A stretch of 64,000 bases of DNA from Thermaceae bacterium (GTDB taxonomy: Bacteria; Deinococcota; Deinococci; Deinococcales; Marinithermaceae), in assembly GCA_026985615.1 (NCBI GenBank), contig JALSQD010000001.1, positions 1 to 64,000 of the forward strand, in the 5' to 3' direction. This document shows positions 41,783 to 50,461 of the stretch, piece by piece; positions within the stretch are counted from its first letter, which is position 1, and every line of letters starts with the position of its first letter. Below the pieces are notes generated by a model, which was not told the origin of the DNA, ran no database searches, and saw only the letters and a list, made by a program, of their open reading frames with translations. The translations under genes and the position numbers were made by a program.

Positions 41783-44140
41783 ATGAAACGTTCTGCTGGC
41801 ATCGCTTTGGTTATCACCTTGATGATCGCCGTTCTCCTATTCATCGCCATCATCGCGATAAGCAGCAGCTTCTCGCTTTCGGGCCGTCGGCTCACCACCG
41901 ACCAGAAGCTCGCGCTCGAGGCGCAGTACGCTGCCGAGTCGGGGCTGGCGCTGGCGTCGGCCCGGCTCAGGAGCTTTGGTACGGAGATGGCCCAGCTTCT
42001 GGATGACGACGATGCCTTCGAGCTCCCCGCCAACACCGACTGGCTTTCGTTGCGGCAGGAGATCGTGAACTTCTGTGGTAGTGAGGAGGCCGTACCGGCT
42101 ACGCGCCCGGCCGTGGCCAGTACGATCTGCACCGCAGACCGCAATGGCGTCGACTGGGACGACCCCGAACACGCACCCTACAGCCTCTTCCTGCACCATG
42201 TAGAGAGCGACGCCTATCCCGAAGACCCCGAGACCGGCCTGCCGGTGACCGCAGAGAACTTCTGGCGTTCGCACCTGGGTCCCCAGCAAACGAGCCTGGT
42301 GCTCAAGGACACCGACGGCGTAGAGACCAAGTACACCGTGGAATACGGTTTCGTCCCCCGCGAGGCCAAGGTCCTGGCCGATGGCTCGATTCGCTTCGAG
42401 TTCGTGGCCATGACCACGCTCGCCACGGGCTATCTGGAAAACGGCGGCGATACCGTGGCCAACCGCCAGCTCCAGCAGGAGTACCCCGGCCACCTCTACG
42501 TGGACGTCAGCCCGCCCAGCTTTTCCCACTACATGATGTTCACGAACTACCAGCGGGCCGGTGCCTCGACCGGCGCCCCGCGCGTCTACTTCTACGACGG
42601 CACGCTCTTCGACGGCCCCGTGCACACCAACGAACACTTCAACTTCATCGGGCGGCCCTGGTTCGGAGACTCGGTTACCAGCGCTGGATGCACGAAAGAA
42701 AATCACGACAAAGACGACTGCCTCGTCGCCGAGCCCGGCTTCTACTACTGGGACACCATCGGTACAGGCGACGTCTTCACCCCACCCATCCTGCCCCCGC
42801 CAGCCCACATGAACACCGACCCCTACTTCACCCAGAAACCCAAATGGAGCGTCGACTACATCAAGCTGCCTCGTACTGGCGACGACCAGTACCAGGCAGC
42901 GGTCCTGGGCGGCATCCAGATCGACGACTACAACAATCCCAAGGTCATCGGCCAGCGCAACATCGATTACGTCGCCCTCAGTGTTGGTGAGGAGGGCGGC
43001 ACCAAGTACCAGTACATCCAGGTGTTCGGGCGTGAGCTCGTGGGCACCGAGGTAGTGCCGGGCTACTGCGCCCCCAACGGTGGGAGCGGTGGCGGCGGCG
43101 GAGGCGGTGGTGGTGGTAGTGACGACAGTGGCCCGCCCGTCTGGAGCCCGCAGCCGCCTACCCGCGCCCTGGCGGTGTTGTGGAGCGCGGGTGCACCCGT
43201 CTCGCCAGTGCGCTGGATGGCTGCGGAGCTCGCGGAGCGGGTGGGGAGCATGCTCGTCCTGCGCGCCGAAACCTGCCCCGAAGGCCAGCACTGGGTGCCG
43301 CCCAAGACGAAGAAGATTTTTGAAAAGTTCACCTACAGCTTCCGCATCGACGAAAGCGGCCTCGTCGAGATCGACGAGGGCGACGGCTGGACCTATTACG
43401 CCAGCGACTTCAACGGCGTCCTCTACGTAGGTACGCTGGACGTCTCGGGCGGCTTCACGATCCTGGGCGCAGGGCTTTCCGCCCCCGTGGAGAGCGTGAA
43501 CCCGTGGGCGACCCACCGCCCCCGCAGCGAGGTGGACGGTCCGGGTGACTGCGGCTATACCCTCACGGAGTTCGACGGCAAGTATTACTGCATCGAACCC
43601 TCGATCGCCGACTTTACCCAGATGACGATCGTGGGGCACTACGTGGCCCTCAAGCGCGACCTTACCTACGAAGAGCGCCCCTGCGAAAGCGCCCCCAAGC
43701 GCCAGGAGGACGGGAGCGTGGTGCCCGCGAGCTGTACCAACCTCGACGCCAGGAACATTCTCGGCATCTACGCCGACGGCGGTGACATCCGAATCGACGG
43801 AAACGCGCCCCCAAACATGTACATCGATGGGGTCCTGATGTCGGGCAAGTGGAGCGTCTATTACGCCAACTGGAAGAAGGGCGATCCCAGGGGCTACCTC
43901 CACCTGACCGGAGGCATCATCCAGAACTGGTACGGCCGCTTCGGCATGCTCGACGGTGACCTGAACATCCTGCACGGTTACGGCCGCAAGTTCACCTACG
44001 ACCCGCGGTTGCGCAACAGCGGGCTGGCGCCGCCGTATTTCCCCAAGTTCGAGGGTGAGCTGCCCTGGGCGGCGCGGGCCGTGTTCGAGGAGGCCGGCGG
44101 CAACGACACCCCGGGCTTCTGGAAACCCGTCGTGCCGTGA
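41783..44140 (+). CDS. large pilus-associated protein (PilX N-terminus, DUF4900-like; ComZ candidate)
   Basis: 785 aa. The N-terminal helix KRSAGIALVITLMIAVLLFIAIIA is PilX/pilin-like but lacks a GFTLIE prepilin site. A long beta-rich ectodomain carries phrases typical of DUF4900 (YFYDGTLFDGPVHTNEHFNF, a 'frame the past' style parallel beta core) and is split near residue 455 by an almost pure glycine linker followed by a D/S turn. Cys pairs suggest disulfides. The first gene of an operon with three minor pilins, it parallels the large ComZ subunit encoded among pilins of Thermus thermophilus and proposed as a tip DNA receptor. That assignment is inference. GAGAGGG at 7 nt supports ATG 41783; ATG 41777 also fits. 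Confidence 0.65.
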   Translation: MKRSAGIALVITLMIAVLLFIAIIAISSSFSLSGRRLTTDQKLALEAQYAAESGLALASARLRSFGTEMAQLLDDDDAFELPANTDWLSLRQEIVNFCGSEEAVPATRPAVASTICTADRNGVDWDDPEHAPYSLFLHHVESDAYPEDPETGLPVTAENFWRSHLGPQQTSLVLKDTDGVETKYTVEYGFVPREAKVLADGSIRFEFVAMTTLATGYLENGGDTVANRQLQQEYPGHLYVDVSPPSFSHYMMFTNYQRAGASTGAPRVYFYDGTLFDGPVHTNEHFNFIGRPWFGDSVTSAGCTKENHDKDDCLVAEPGFYYWDTIGTGDVFTPPILPPPAHMNTDPYFTQKPKWSVDYIKLPRTGDDQYQAAVLGGIQIDDYNNPKVIGQRNIDYVALSVGEEGGTKYQYIQVFGRELVGTEVVPGYCAPNGGSGGGGGGGGGGSDDSGPPVWSPQPPTRALAVLWSAGAPVSPVRWMAAELAERVGSMLVLRAETCPEGQHWVPPKTKKIFEKFTYSFRIDESGLVEIDEGDGWTYYASDFNGVLYVGTLDVSGGFTILGAGLSAPVESVNPWATHRPRSEVDGPGDCGYTLTEFDGKYYCIEPSIADFTQMTIVGHYVALKRDLTYEERPCESAPKRQEDGSVVPASCTNLDARNILGIYADGGDIRIDGNAPPNMYIDGVLMSGKWSVYYANWKKGDPRGYLHLTGGIIQNWYGRFGMLDGDLNILHGYGRKFTYDPRLRNSGLAPPYFPKFEGELPWAARAVFEEAGGNDTPGFWKPVVP

Positions 44141-44151
44141 GGGGAAGCGCC

Positions 44152-44577
44152 TTGAATCGCCGCGGCTTCACCCTGCTCGAGACGCTCATCGTGCTGGCCA
44201 TCCTGGGTATCGCCCTGAGCGCGAGTTACGTTCTCCTCAGGCCCATGCTGGAACGGAGCCGCCTCGACAACGCCACGACCCAGGTAGCCACCGACCTGCT
44301 GCTGGTGCGCAGTTACGCCCGGCGTTCCAACCAGCCGACTTCCTGGACCCGTCTCGACGACCGCCGTTACCGGCTCAGCCTTGGTGGTAAGACGTACGAG
44401 TACGCCCTTCCCGAGGGGGTGACCTTTGCCGCACCCCCCGCGGGAACGGTGTTGCGTTACCACCCGCCTTACGGCGAGTTTGACGCCAGCGCCGAGACCA
44501 TCACCCTGCAAGACGCCAGGGGGAACAGCGAGAGCATTCACGTGGTCGGCGTGACCGGGAAGGTGATTCGCCCATGA
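44152..44577 (+). CDS. GspH/FimT-type minor pilin
   Basis: 141 aa. Prepilin signal LNRRGFTLLETLIVLAILG: cleavage after Gly by PilD, N-methylated Phe at +1, Glu+5 present. The short soluble domain (MLERSRLDNATTQVATDLLLVRSYARR) is GspH/FimT-like. TTG 44152 is preceded by GAGGGG at 7 nt; a GTG at 44137 inside the previous stop is possible. Second gene of the pilin operon. Confidence 0.85.
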   Translation: MNRRGFTLLETLIVLAILGIALSASYVLLRPMLERSRLDNATTQVATDLLLVRSYARRSNQPTSWTRLDDRRYRLSLGGKTYEYALPEGVTFAAPPAGTVLRYHPPYGEFDASAETITLQDARGNSESIHVVGVTGKVIRP

Positions 44578-44993
44578 AACGCGCACATGGATTTTCCCTC
44601 ATCGAGGCGATGATTGCCATCGCCATCCTGGGTATTTTGCTTGCCGCCATCTTGCAGCCGCTTGGCGGCCTTTTCCGGATGTCGAGCAGCAGCCGCGATT
44701 TGCTCGAGCGCACCACCCAGGCGCAGCAGGTGGTGGAGCGGGTGATGCGGGAGTGGCAGGACCCGAGCAAGTTCGATCAGGCCTGCCTCGACCTCGGTAC
44801 GAACCCTTTGCCAAGCAACGTTACCGTACGCTCACGCCCGCTTGACCTCCAGGCCCAGCCCCTGGCGGGTTACGCGGACGTCGCGTCCTGTCCCCAGCCC
44901 CCCAGTCCCGCGGCGTTGCGCCGACTGACCGTGGTCGTGAGCGGCGGTGACGGCCCCGACGCGGAGATCGTCGTGGACGTGGTGAAGCCATGA
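44574..44993 (+). CDS. PilV/GspI-type minor pilin
   Basis: 139 aa. MKRAHGFSLIEAMIAIAILGI is a class III prepilin signal with cleavage at G|F and Glu+5. The C-terminal domain contains a Cys pair (QACLDLG, VASCPQPP). Overlaps both neighbours by 4 nt (ATGA), so the four genes are translationally coupled. Likely part of the initiation/tip complex of type IV pili. Confidence 0.83.
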   Translation: MKRAHGFSLIEAMIAIAILGILLAAILQPLGGLFRMSSSSRDLLERTTQAQQVVERVMREWQDPSKFDQACLDLGTNPLPSNVTVRSRPLDLQAQPLAGYADVASCPQPPSPAALRRLTVVVSGGDGPDAEIVVDVVKP

Positions 44994-45757
44994 AGCGCAA
45001 CAGGGCATTCACGCTCATCGAGGTGCTGATCACGCTCCTCATCCTCGGCATCCTGGGCGTGACCTTCGTGCGCATCCTGGGAACCACGCTCCACGCCACC
45101 GGCCGCATCAACGCCGAGAACGAGCTCTTGGGTGAGGCGCAGATCGCCGAGCAGATCATCGTCAGCAAGGCGATGGCCGCCTGGTACCTCTACCCACCAG
45201 GTACGGAGGTGGAGTTCAATGGAGGGGCGACCACCTACAACGCCCTGGCGGGGAGCTCTACCTGGACGGTGGGCAGCGACCCCATCCTGGCCATGATCCT
45301 TCCGCCTAAAGAACCCGGGGGCGGCTGCACCTCGGGCGGGCCGACGGAGGGCTGCTACCGCCTGCTGGCTTACTACGCCTTTCCGCGCATCCACTACCAG
45401 GCGAGCGTGGGTCCCACCCAGCAGCTCCAGGACGATCCGCGCAACGACGACACCTGGGTGTTGATGGAGTTTCGCGCCAACCTCTATGGCTTCGTGCCCG
45501 ACACGACCTGTAGCAACATCCCTGTTCCCGACGGGAGCTTCTCGGGGCTTAGCGGGCGCTTGCTGGTCGAGTACGTCCAGCCCGAGACCGAGGCACCCAA
45601 CTACACCATCTTCAACGTTCAGCCGGATGGCCGCGTGGTGCTGCATCTGCGCATGCGCAAGGCCATTGCCGGCACCACGTTGAAGGTGCCGCGGGCTTCC
45701 CAGCCGCCACTGTCGCTGGAGGTGAACGCGCGCAACTTTCTCCGTGGGTGCCCGTGA
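44990..45757 (+). CDS. PilW/GspJ-type minor pilin
   Basis: 255 aa. MKRNRAFTLIEVLITLLILGI is a prepilin signal with Ala at -1 instead of Gly (A|FTLIE), which PilD tolerates. The larger soluble domain has a Cys pair (GGGCTSGGPTEGC) and a C-terminal Cys (FLRGCP). Last gene of the pilin operon. Size and position suit the GspJ/PilW role near the pilus tip. Confidence 0.83.
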   Translation: MKRNRAFTLIEVLITLLILGILGVTFVRILGTTLHATGRINAENELLGEAQIAEQIIVSKAMAAWYLYPPGTEVEFNGGATTYNALAGSSTWTVGSDPILAMILPPKEPGGGCTSGGPTEGCYRLLAYYAFPRIHYQASVGPTQQLQDDPRNDDTWVLMEFRANLYGFVPDTTCSNIPVPDGSFSGLSGRLLVEYVQPETEAPNYTIFNVQPDGRVVLHLRMRKAIAGTTLKVPRASQPPLSLEVNARNFLRGCP

Positions 45758-45786
45758 GTTTCAACGCGGGTGCGGTTGTGCTAGAT

Positions 45787-45792
45787 TAGCCT
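45787..45792 (+). promoter_or_regulatory. candidate leaderless -10 box before a micro-ORF and tgt
   Basis: TAGCCT followed after 6 nt by ATG 45799. An alternative -10, TAGATT, overlaps at 45782-45787. Confidence 0.45.
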
Positions 45793-45798
45793 AGCGCC

Positions 45799-45840
45799 AT
45801 GCCTAGGGTTGCCATCGGTAAAAACGTTTCGGCTTCGTAG
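45799..45840 (+). CDS. 13-codon micro-ORF (possible leader peptide) upstream of tgt
   Basis: MPRVAIGKNVSAS and TAG. The ATG has exactly the TANNNT-N6 spacing of the leaderless genes here. The stop lies 54 nt before the tgt start. No function is apparent and the codons show no amino-acid bias. It could be chance. Confidence 0.3.
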   Translation: MPRVAIGKNVSAS

Positions 45841-45894
45841 CCGGATCTGGCCTGCCTGGGCGGAGAACGGCGCTGTAGTTCTGTTGGAGCTAGC

Positions 45895-47049
45895 ATGCCT
45901 TTTCGGTTTACGCTGCGGTATTGGCAGGGAAAAGCGCGGGTTGGGCGTTTCGAGACGCCCCACGGCGCGGTCGAGACGCCGCTTTTCATGCCTGTTGGCA
46001 CTCAGGCCACGGTGAAGGGGCTTTCGAACCGCGAGCTGGTTGAGATTGGCAGCCAGATCGTGCTCGCCAACACCTACCACCTGCTGCTCAGGCCCGGCCC
46101 CGAGCGCATCGCGCGGTTCGGAGGGCTGCACGGTTTCACCGGCTATACCGGTCCCTGGCTCACCGACTCAGGCGGCTTCCAGGTGATGAGTCTGGGGCAC
46201 CGGCGGGTGATCAGCGAGGAGGGGGTGGCTTTCTCGAGCCACCTCAACGGCGATCGCATCCAGCTGACCCCCGAACGCAGCATCGCCGTGCAGGAGCAGC
46301 TGGGGGCGGACGTGATCATGGCCTTCGACGAGTGCCCGCCTTACCCCGCGGAGCGCGATTACCTCGAGCGCTCGCTCGAGCGCACCCTGCGCTGGCTCGA
46401 GCGCTCGCTCGCGGCCAAGACGCGCGCCGACCAGGCCCTCTTTGGCATTACCCAGGGGGGCGTCGAGTCCGACTTGCGGCGGACGAGCACGCTGGAGACG
46501 ATCCGTTTCGACCTCCCCGGCTACGCCATCGGCGGCCTGGCCGTGGGCGAGCCCAAGGAGAAGATGGTGCCGGTGGTGGACCTTTCCACCGACCTGCTGC
46601 CCGAGGACCGACCCCGCTACCTGATGGGCGTGGGCCACCCCGAGGACCTGGTGGCGGGGGTGGCCCTGGGCGTGGACATGTTCGACTGCGTCTACCCGAC
46701 CCGCACCGGTCGATTCGGCTACGCCCTGGTGGACGAGGGGCGGTTGAATTTGGGCGCGGCGCGCCACAAGGACGATCCGGAGCCCATCGACCCCGCCTGC
46801 GACTGCTACGCTTGCCAGAACCACTCGCGCGCCTACCTCACCCACCTGGTGCGCGCCGGCGAGATGCTGGGGTTGCGCCTGCTTTCGCTCCACAACGTCC
46901 GCTACCTCCATCGCCTCATGGAGCGCGCTCGCGAGGCCATCGCCGCGGGCGACTACGGCGCCTTCGCCCGCGACTTCGCCCGGCGGCGCTGGTCCGAGGG
47001 GCCGCCCGCCTGGTTCGTGGAGGCCATGGAGCGAGCCGGAATGTGGTAA
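45895..47049 (+). CDS. tgt: tRNA-guanine(34) transglycosylase
   Basis: Exchanges G34 for preQ1 in tRNAs with GUN anticodons (queuosine pathway). 384 aa. LTDSGGFQVMSL with the catalytic-pocket Asp, IMAFDECPPYPA with a substrate Asp, LFGITQGGVESDLR, GLAVGEPKEKM, GVDMFDCVYPTRTGR with the nucleophile Asp, and the Zn site CDCYACQNHSRAYL...H near the C terminus. TTGGAG about 8 nt before ATG. Stop TAA overlaps the -10 box of the uraA leader. Confidence 0.97.
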   Translation: MPFRFTLRYWQGKARVGRFETPHGAVETPLFMPVGTQATVKGLSNRELVEIGSQIVLANTYHLLLRPGPERIARFGGLHGFTGYTGPWLTDSGGFQVMSLGHRRVISEEGVAFSSHLNGDRIQLTPERSIAVQEQLGADVIMAFDECPPYPAERDYLERSLERTLRWLERSLAAKTRADQALFGITQGGVESDLRRTSTLETIRFDLPGYAIGGLAVGEPKEKMVPVVDLSTDLLPEDRPRYLMGVGHPEDLVAGVALGVDMFDCVYPTRTGRFGYALVDEGRLNLGAARHKDDPEPIDPACDCYACQNHSRAYLTHLVRAGEMLGLRLLSLHNVRYLHRLMERAREAIAAGDYGAFARDFARRRWSEGPPAWFVEAMERAGMW

Positions 47050-47052
47050 ACT
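47047..47052 (+). promoter_or_regulatory. -10 box of the uraA leader
   Basis: TAAACT overlapping the tgt stop codon, giving a predicted start near 47058-47059 and a leader of about 87 nt before uraA. Confidence 0.4.
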
Positions 47053-47057
47053 GAAGT

Positions 47058-47123
47058 CCCGGTATGGGAAGCCCCGGGCACGGAAACGCATGAGCGTGCA
47101 CGCCCTTTGGGGCGTATTTTTTT
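47058..47123 (+). promoter_or_regulatory. candidate transcription attenuator of uraA
   Basis: Three competing helices can be drawn. Terminator: ACGCCC (47100-47105) with GGGCGT (47110-47115), then a run of seven T (47117-47123). Antiterminator: GCCCCGGGC (47071-47079) pairs with both terminator arms, GCCC at 47102-47105 and GGGGC at 47109-47113, bulging TTT. Anti-antiterminator: CCCGG (47058-47062) with CCGGG (47074-47078). No promoter-like box lies between the T-run and the uraA ATG 22 nt later, so uraA transcription must read through. The layout resembles PyrR-controlled pyr leaders, but I see no certain PyrR binding loop. Confidence 0.6.
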
Positions 47124-47145
47124 GGCCCGTATCGGGAGGCGTGGT

Positions 47146-48360
47146 ATGGCAAAACATGCACCGAATAAGTGGATCCTAGGCCTGCAGCACACCGTCGCCA
47201 TGTTCGGCGCCACGGTGCTGGTTCCGCTGCTCACCGGGCTCAGCCCCTCGGTCGCGCTGGTGAGCGCGGGTGCGGGGACGCTCGTCTTCCACCTCGTCAC
47301 CGGCGGCCGGGTGCCGGTCTTCCTGGGCTCGAGCTTCGCCTTCATCGCCCCCATGGTGGCGGCCTCGAAGGCCGGCTTCTCGCCCGCGGCCATCGGCGGG
47401 GGCATTGCCGCGGCTGGCTTGGTCTACGCCCTCATGGCGCTCGCCGTCATGGTCATCGGCTCGGACCGTGTCCGCCAGGTCTTCCCGCCGGTGGTCACCG
47501 GGCCGGTCATCGTGGTCATCGGGCTGACGTTGGCCCCCGTGGCCATCGATATGGCCAGCAAGGGCTGGCTACTCGCCGTCGTTACCCTCGCCGCCGCCAT
47601 CGTCGCCGCGGTATGGATGCACGGGCTGTTCAAGATGCTGCCCATCCTCATCGGGGTGAGCGTCGGCTACCTGGTGGCGCTCTTCACCGGCGCGGTGGAC
47701 CTTACCCCGGTGCGCGAGGCCGCCTGGCTGGGTCTGCCGCCCTTCACTCCCGCGCGCCTCGAGTGGGGCGCGGTGCTCCTCATCGCGCCCGTGGCCTTCG
47801 TGACCGTGATGGAGCACATCGGCGACATCCTCACCAACGGCCGCGTGGTGGGTCAGGACTTTTTCAAGAAACCCGGTCTCCACCGCACCCTGCTCGGCGA
47901 CGGGCTGGCCACTGCCCTCGCCGGCCTCATCGGCGGCCCGGCCAACACCACTTATTCCGAGAACACTGGCGTGCTGGCGGTGACCAAGGTCTACGACCCG
48001 GCGATCCTTCGCATCGCCGCGGTCTTCGCAATTCTGCTGGGCTTCAGCCCCAAGCTCGCAGCGCTGCTCCAGACCCTGCCGCCGGGCGTGCTGGGCGGCA
48101 TCTCGATCCTGCTCTTCGGGATGATCGCGAGCGTGGGCATCCGCACCCTCGCCGAGGCCGAGATCGACTTCACCCACTCCCGCAACATGATCGTTGTCGC
48201 GCTCATCCTGGTGCTGGGGCTGGGCGGGGCGGTGGCCGACCTGGGCACGATCACCGTCGCCGGTGCCGAGGTGCCCCTGCAGGCCAGCGGCATGGCCCTG
48301 GCCGCGGTCGTGGGCGCGCTCGTCAACCTGATCCTCCCGCCCGAGATAGATGCCGGCTAA
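47146..48360 (+). CDS. uraA: uracil/xanthine permease, NCS2 family
   Basis: Proton-coupled nucleobase importer, 404 aa, about 14 helices in the 7+7 inverted-repeat fold. KHAPNKWILGLQHTVAMFGATVLVPLLTG is the start of helix 1; GSSFAFIAPM in helix 3; VTVMEHIGDILTNG carries the substrate-binding Glu of helix 8; GGPANTTYSENTGVLAVTKVYDP is the NCS2 helix 10 signature with the second Glu. These favour uracil (UraA/PyrP) over xanthine. GGGAGG 8 nt before ATG 47146; an upstream in-frame ATG lies in the attenuator and is rejected. Confidence 0.93.
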   Translation: MAKHAPNKWILGLQHTVAMFGATVLVPLLTGLSPSVALVSAGAGTLVFHLVTGGRVPVFLGSSFAFIAPMVAASKAGFSPAAIGGGIAAAGLVYALMALAVMVIGSDRVRQVFPPVVTGPVIVVIGLTLAPVAIDMASKGWLLAVVTLAAAIVAAVWMHGLFKMLPILIGVSVGYLVALFTGAVDLTPVREAAWLGLPPFTPARLEWGAVLLIAPVAFVTVMEHIGDILTNGRVVGQDFFKKPGLHRTLLGDGLATALAGLIGGPANTTYSENTGVLAVTKVYDPAILRIAAVFAILLGFSPKLAALLQTLPPGVLGGISILLFGMIASVGIRTLAEAEIDFTHSRNMIVVALILVLGLGGAVADLGTITVAGAEVPLQASGMALAAVVGALVNLILPPEIDAG

Positions 48361-48433
48361 ATTTTACCGCTGTTTTATACTAACTTGGTATTCTATGGCG
48401 TAGAAGCGATGTGCTTTTGCGGAAAGGAAGAAA

Positions 48434-49264
48434 ATGGCTGGATTTACAGATGTTCTGGGATCCCTCTTGGAGAGCCAGCTCTCCGGTAACACCGGTGACA
48501 AGCTCAAGCGTGTTCTCGGTGGTTCCGGGTCGGGCGGCGACCTGGAGCGGATGCTGGGCCAGCTTACGGGCGGCTCGCAAGGCGGTTCCGCGGGCGGCCT
48601 GGGGGGTATGCTGGGTCAGCTCATGGGGGGCGGCTCTTCGTCAGGCGCTGGCGGCCTGGGTGGGATGCTGGGCCAGCTCATGGGCGGCGGCCGCTCGAGC
48701 TCGAGCGGCGGGCTCAACTTAGGTGGGCTTGAAGCCCTCGCCGGCCAGCTGCTCGGCGGTGGCGGCAAAGCCAGCAGCAAAGACCTGGGCGGCGGTCTCA
48801 TGGCCTTGCTGGGCAGCCTTGCCATGGGTGCCCTCTCCTCGGGTGGCGGGCAGGCTCCGCAGCGTCCCCCGGTGGGGCTGCGCGCCCCCGAAACACCCGA
48901 TGAGGAGCAGGAGCTCGAAAGTGCGGCCCAGGTGATCCTCATGGCGATGATCAACGCAGCCAAGGCCGACGGCCGCATCGACCCCCAGGAGGCCGAGCGC
49001 ATCGTCAGTCGGCTGGACGAAATAGGGGCCGACCAGGAGGTGCGCGACTTCGTTTACCGCGAGATGGCGGGACCGCTGGACACACGCGCGATGATCGAGG
49101 CCGCCCGCGGCAACCCCGAGCTGGCGGCCCAGGTGTACGCCGCCTCGCTGCTGGCGGTCGAGGTGGATACGGCGGCCGAGAACCGTTATCTTGAGGAGCT
49201 GCAGCGGGCGCTTGGGCTGGCTCCCGAGGTTGCCGAGCGACTCGAGCAGCAGTTCCGAGCCTGA
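48434..49264 (+). CDS. DUF533 / TerB-like protein with Gly-Leu-Met repeats
   Basis: 276 aa. Residues about 45-125 hold imperfect repeats GGLGGMLGQLMGGG(S/R)S, low in charge and glycine-rich. Residues about 160-275 are an all-helical DUF533 domain of the TerB superfamily (VILMAMINAAKADGRIDPQEAERIV with the acidic metal-site-like DGRID, and DTRAMIEAARGNPELAAQVYAASLLAVEVD). TerB-like domains often bind metal or membranes. E. coli YebE is the known relative and has no firm function. AAAGGAAG precedes ATG. TATTCT near 48390 is a possible -10. Monocistronic. Confidence 0.82.
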   Translation: MAGFTDVLGSLLESQLSGNTGDKLKRVLGGSGSGGDLERMLGQLTGGSQGGSAGGLGGMLGQLMGGGSSSGAGGLGGMLGQLMGGGRSSSSGGLNLGGLEALAGQLLGGGGKASSKDLGGGLMALLGSLAMGALSSGGGQAPQRPPVGLRAPETPDEEQELESAAQVILMAMINAAKADGRIDPQEAERIVSRLDEIGADQEVRDFVYREMAGPLDTRAMIEAARGNPELAAQVYAASLLAVEVDTAAENRYLEELQRALGLAPEVAERLEQQFRA

Positions 49265-49304
49265 GCCGGGCTCGTTACGGCTGGAGCGCGGCGGTGTTCT
49301 GGCC

Positions 49305-50393
49305 TCATTCTTGGGCGGCTCTGCGCGCCAGTCTGAGGAAGTAGCGGCTGGTGGCGTCTTCGGGGTCGAGTTCTACGGCCTTCTCATAGGCGGCTGCCGC
49401 CTCAGCGTATCGGCCGGTCTCGTAGTAGACGCGCCCCAGCCAGCGCCACGCCTTGGCGTAGCCCGGGTCGGCCTCGACGGCCTGACGGAAGAGGCGCTCG
49501 GCTTCCTTGAGCCGGCCGTCTTCGTAGGCGGCGACGCCCTGGAAGAAGGCCTCGGCGGCCGAAAGGCCCACGCCCGAGGCTTCGCGGGCTAGCTTGAGGA
49601 AGTGCACCGCGTCGGGCGTGCGTCCTTCGATCTCAATGACCCGCTGCCAGTGGGGCACGGCCTTGGCAGGCATGCCCGCCTCCATGTAGGCGCGGGCCAA
49701 CCAGCGGTGGGCCTCGGCCCAATTGGGCGCGGCTTCGACGGCCTTTTCGAACCGGTCGATGGCCACCGCGTAGTCCTTGGTTTCCCAGGCAGCGTAGCCC
49801 TGGTAGAAGGCGCGCACCGCGGCCTGGCCGTACTGGGCCATGCGCTCGGCTTGTTCGGCAAAGTAGCGGTTGCGCGGGCTGGGGTTCAGCTCCGCGGCGC
49901 GGCGCCAGTAGCCCGCGGCCCGTGCACCGTCACCCAGCTCCATGTAGATTCGCCCCAGCCAAGCCAGGGCCTCTTCGTTTTTGGGTTCGAACCCCAGGGC
50001 GCGTTCGAAGTCGGCGATGGCGGTTTTTACGTCGCCGCGTTGATAGGCTAGAAAGCCCAGTGCCCTGAGCGCCTCGGCGAGTGGGCCGCGGTCGGAGGCG
50101 TCCACGAGCTCCATGTAGCGCTCCCAGGCCTTTTCGGCCCGGCTCCACCAGCCGGTGGTGGTGTAGATCTGCGCCAACACCCGCCAGACCTCGGGCTCGT
50201 CGGGCTCCAGCTTCGCCGCCGCCTCGGCTTTGGCGATCGCCTGGGCCCAGAGCGGCTTGTCGGGGAAATGGGCCGTATACGTTTGCTGGGCCTCCTGCGC
50301 CAGCGCCCGGGCCTCGTTCAACAGCTGCACCGCTTCGGGGCTGAGGGCCAGCACCGGCAAGAACAAGAGCACCAGCCAGATCCCTGTGCGCAT
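49305..50393 (-). CDS. exported tetratricopeptide-repeat protein
   Basis: 362 aa. Cleavable Sec signal RTGIWLVLLFLPVLALS. It then has about nine TPR units, among them WRVLAQIYTTTGWWSRAEKAWERYM, ALAWLGRIYMELGDGARAAGYWRRA, AHRWLARAYMEAGMPAKAVPHWQRV and AWRWLGRVYYETGRYAEAAAAYEKA. TPR solenoids are protein-binding scaffolds; the partner is unknown, and a periplasmic envelope-assembly role is likely. ATG 50393 has AAGGAGG at 8 nt; the GTG at 50414 is disfavoured. Divergent from the pheS leader. Confidence 0.85.
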   Translation of the reverse strand: MRTGIWLVLLFLPVLALSPEAVQLLNEARALAQEAQQTYTAHFPDKPLWAQAIAKAEAAAKLEPDEPEVWRVLAQIYTTTGWWSRAEKAWERYMELVDASDRGPLAEALRALGFLAYQRGDVKTAIADFERALGFEPKNEEALAWLGRIYMELGDGARAAGYWRRAAELNPSPRNRYFAEQAERMAQYGQAAVRAFYQGYAAWETKDYAVAIDRFEKAVEAAPNWAEAHRWLARAYMEAGMPAKAVPHWQRVIEIEGRTPDAVHFLKLAREASGVGLSAAEAFFQGVAAYEDGRLKEAERLFRQAVEADPGYAKAWRWLGRVYYETGRYAEAAAAYEKAVELDPEDATSRYFLRLARRAAQE

Positions 50394-50461
50394 CCTCCTC
50401 GCCTCCTTGTCCACAGCCTACAGGAGGCGCATGAGACCCTGGCGAAATCGGGCGGCCGGGC

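Noticed and set aside
47050..47123. Simple tgt terminator
   Set aside because: It can end tgt transcripts, but a uraA promoter cannot be placed after it, so attenuation explains the layout better.
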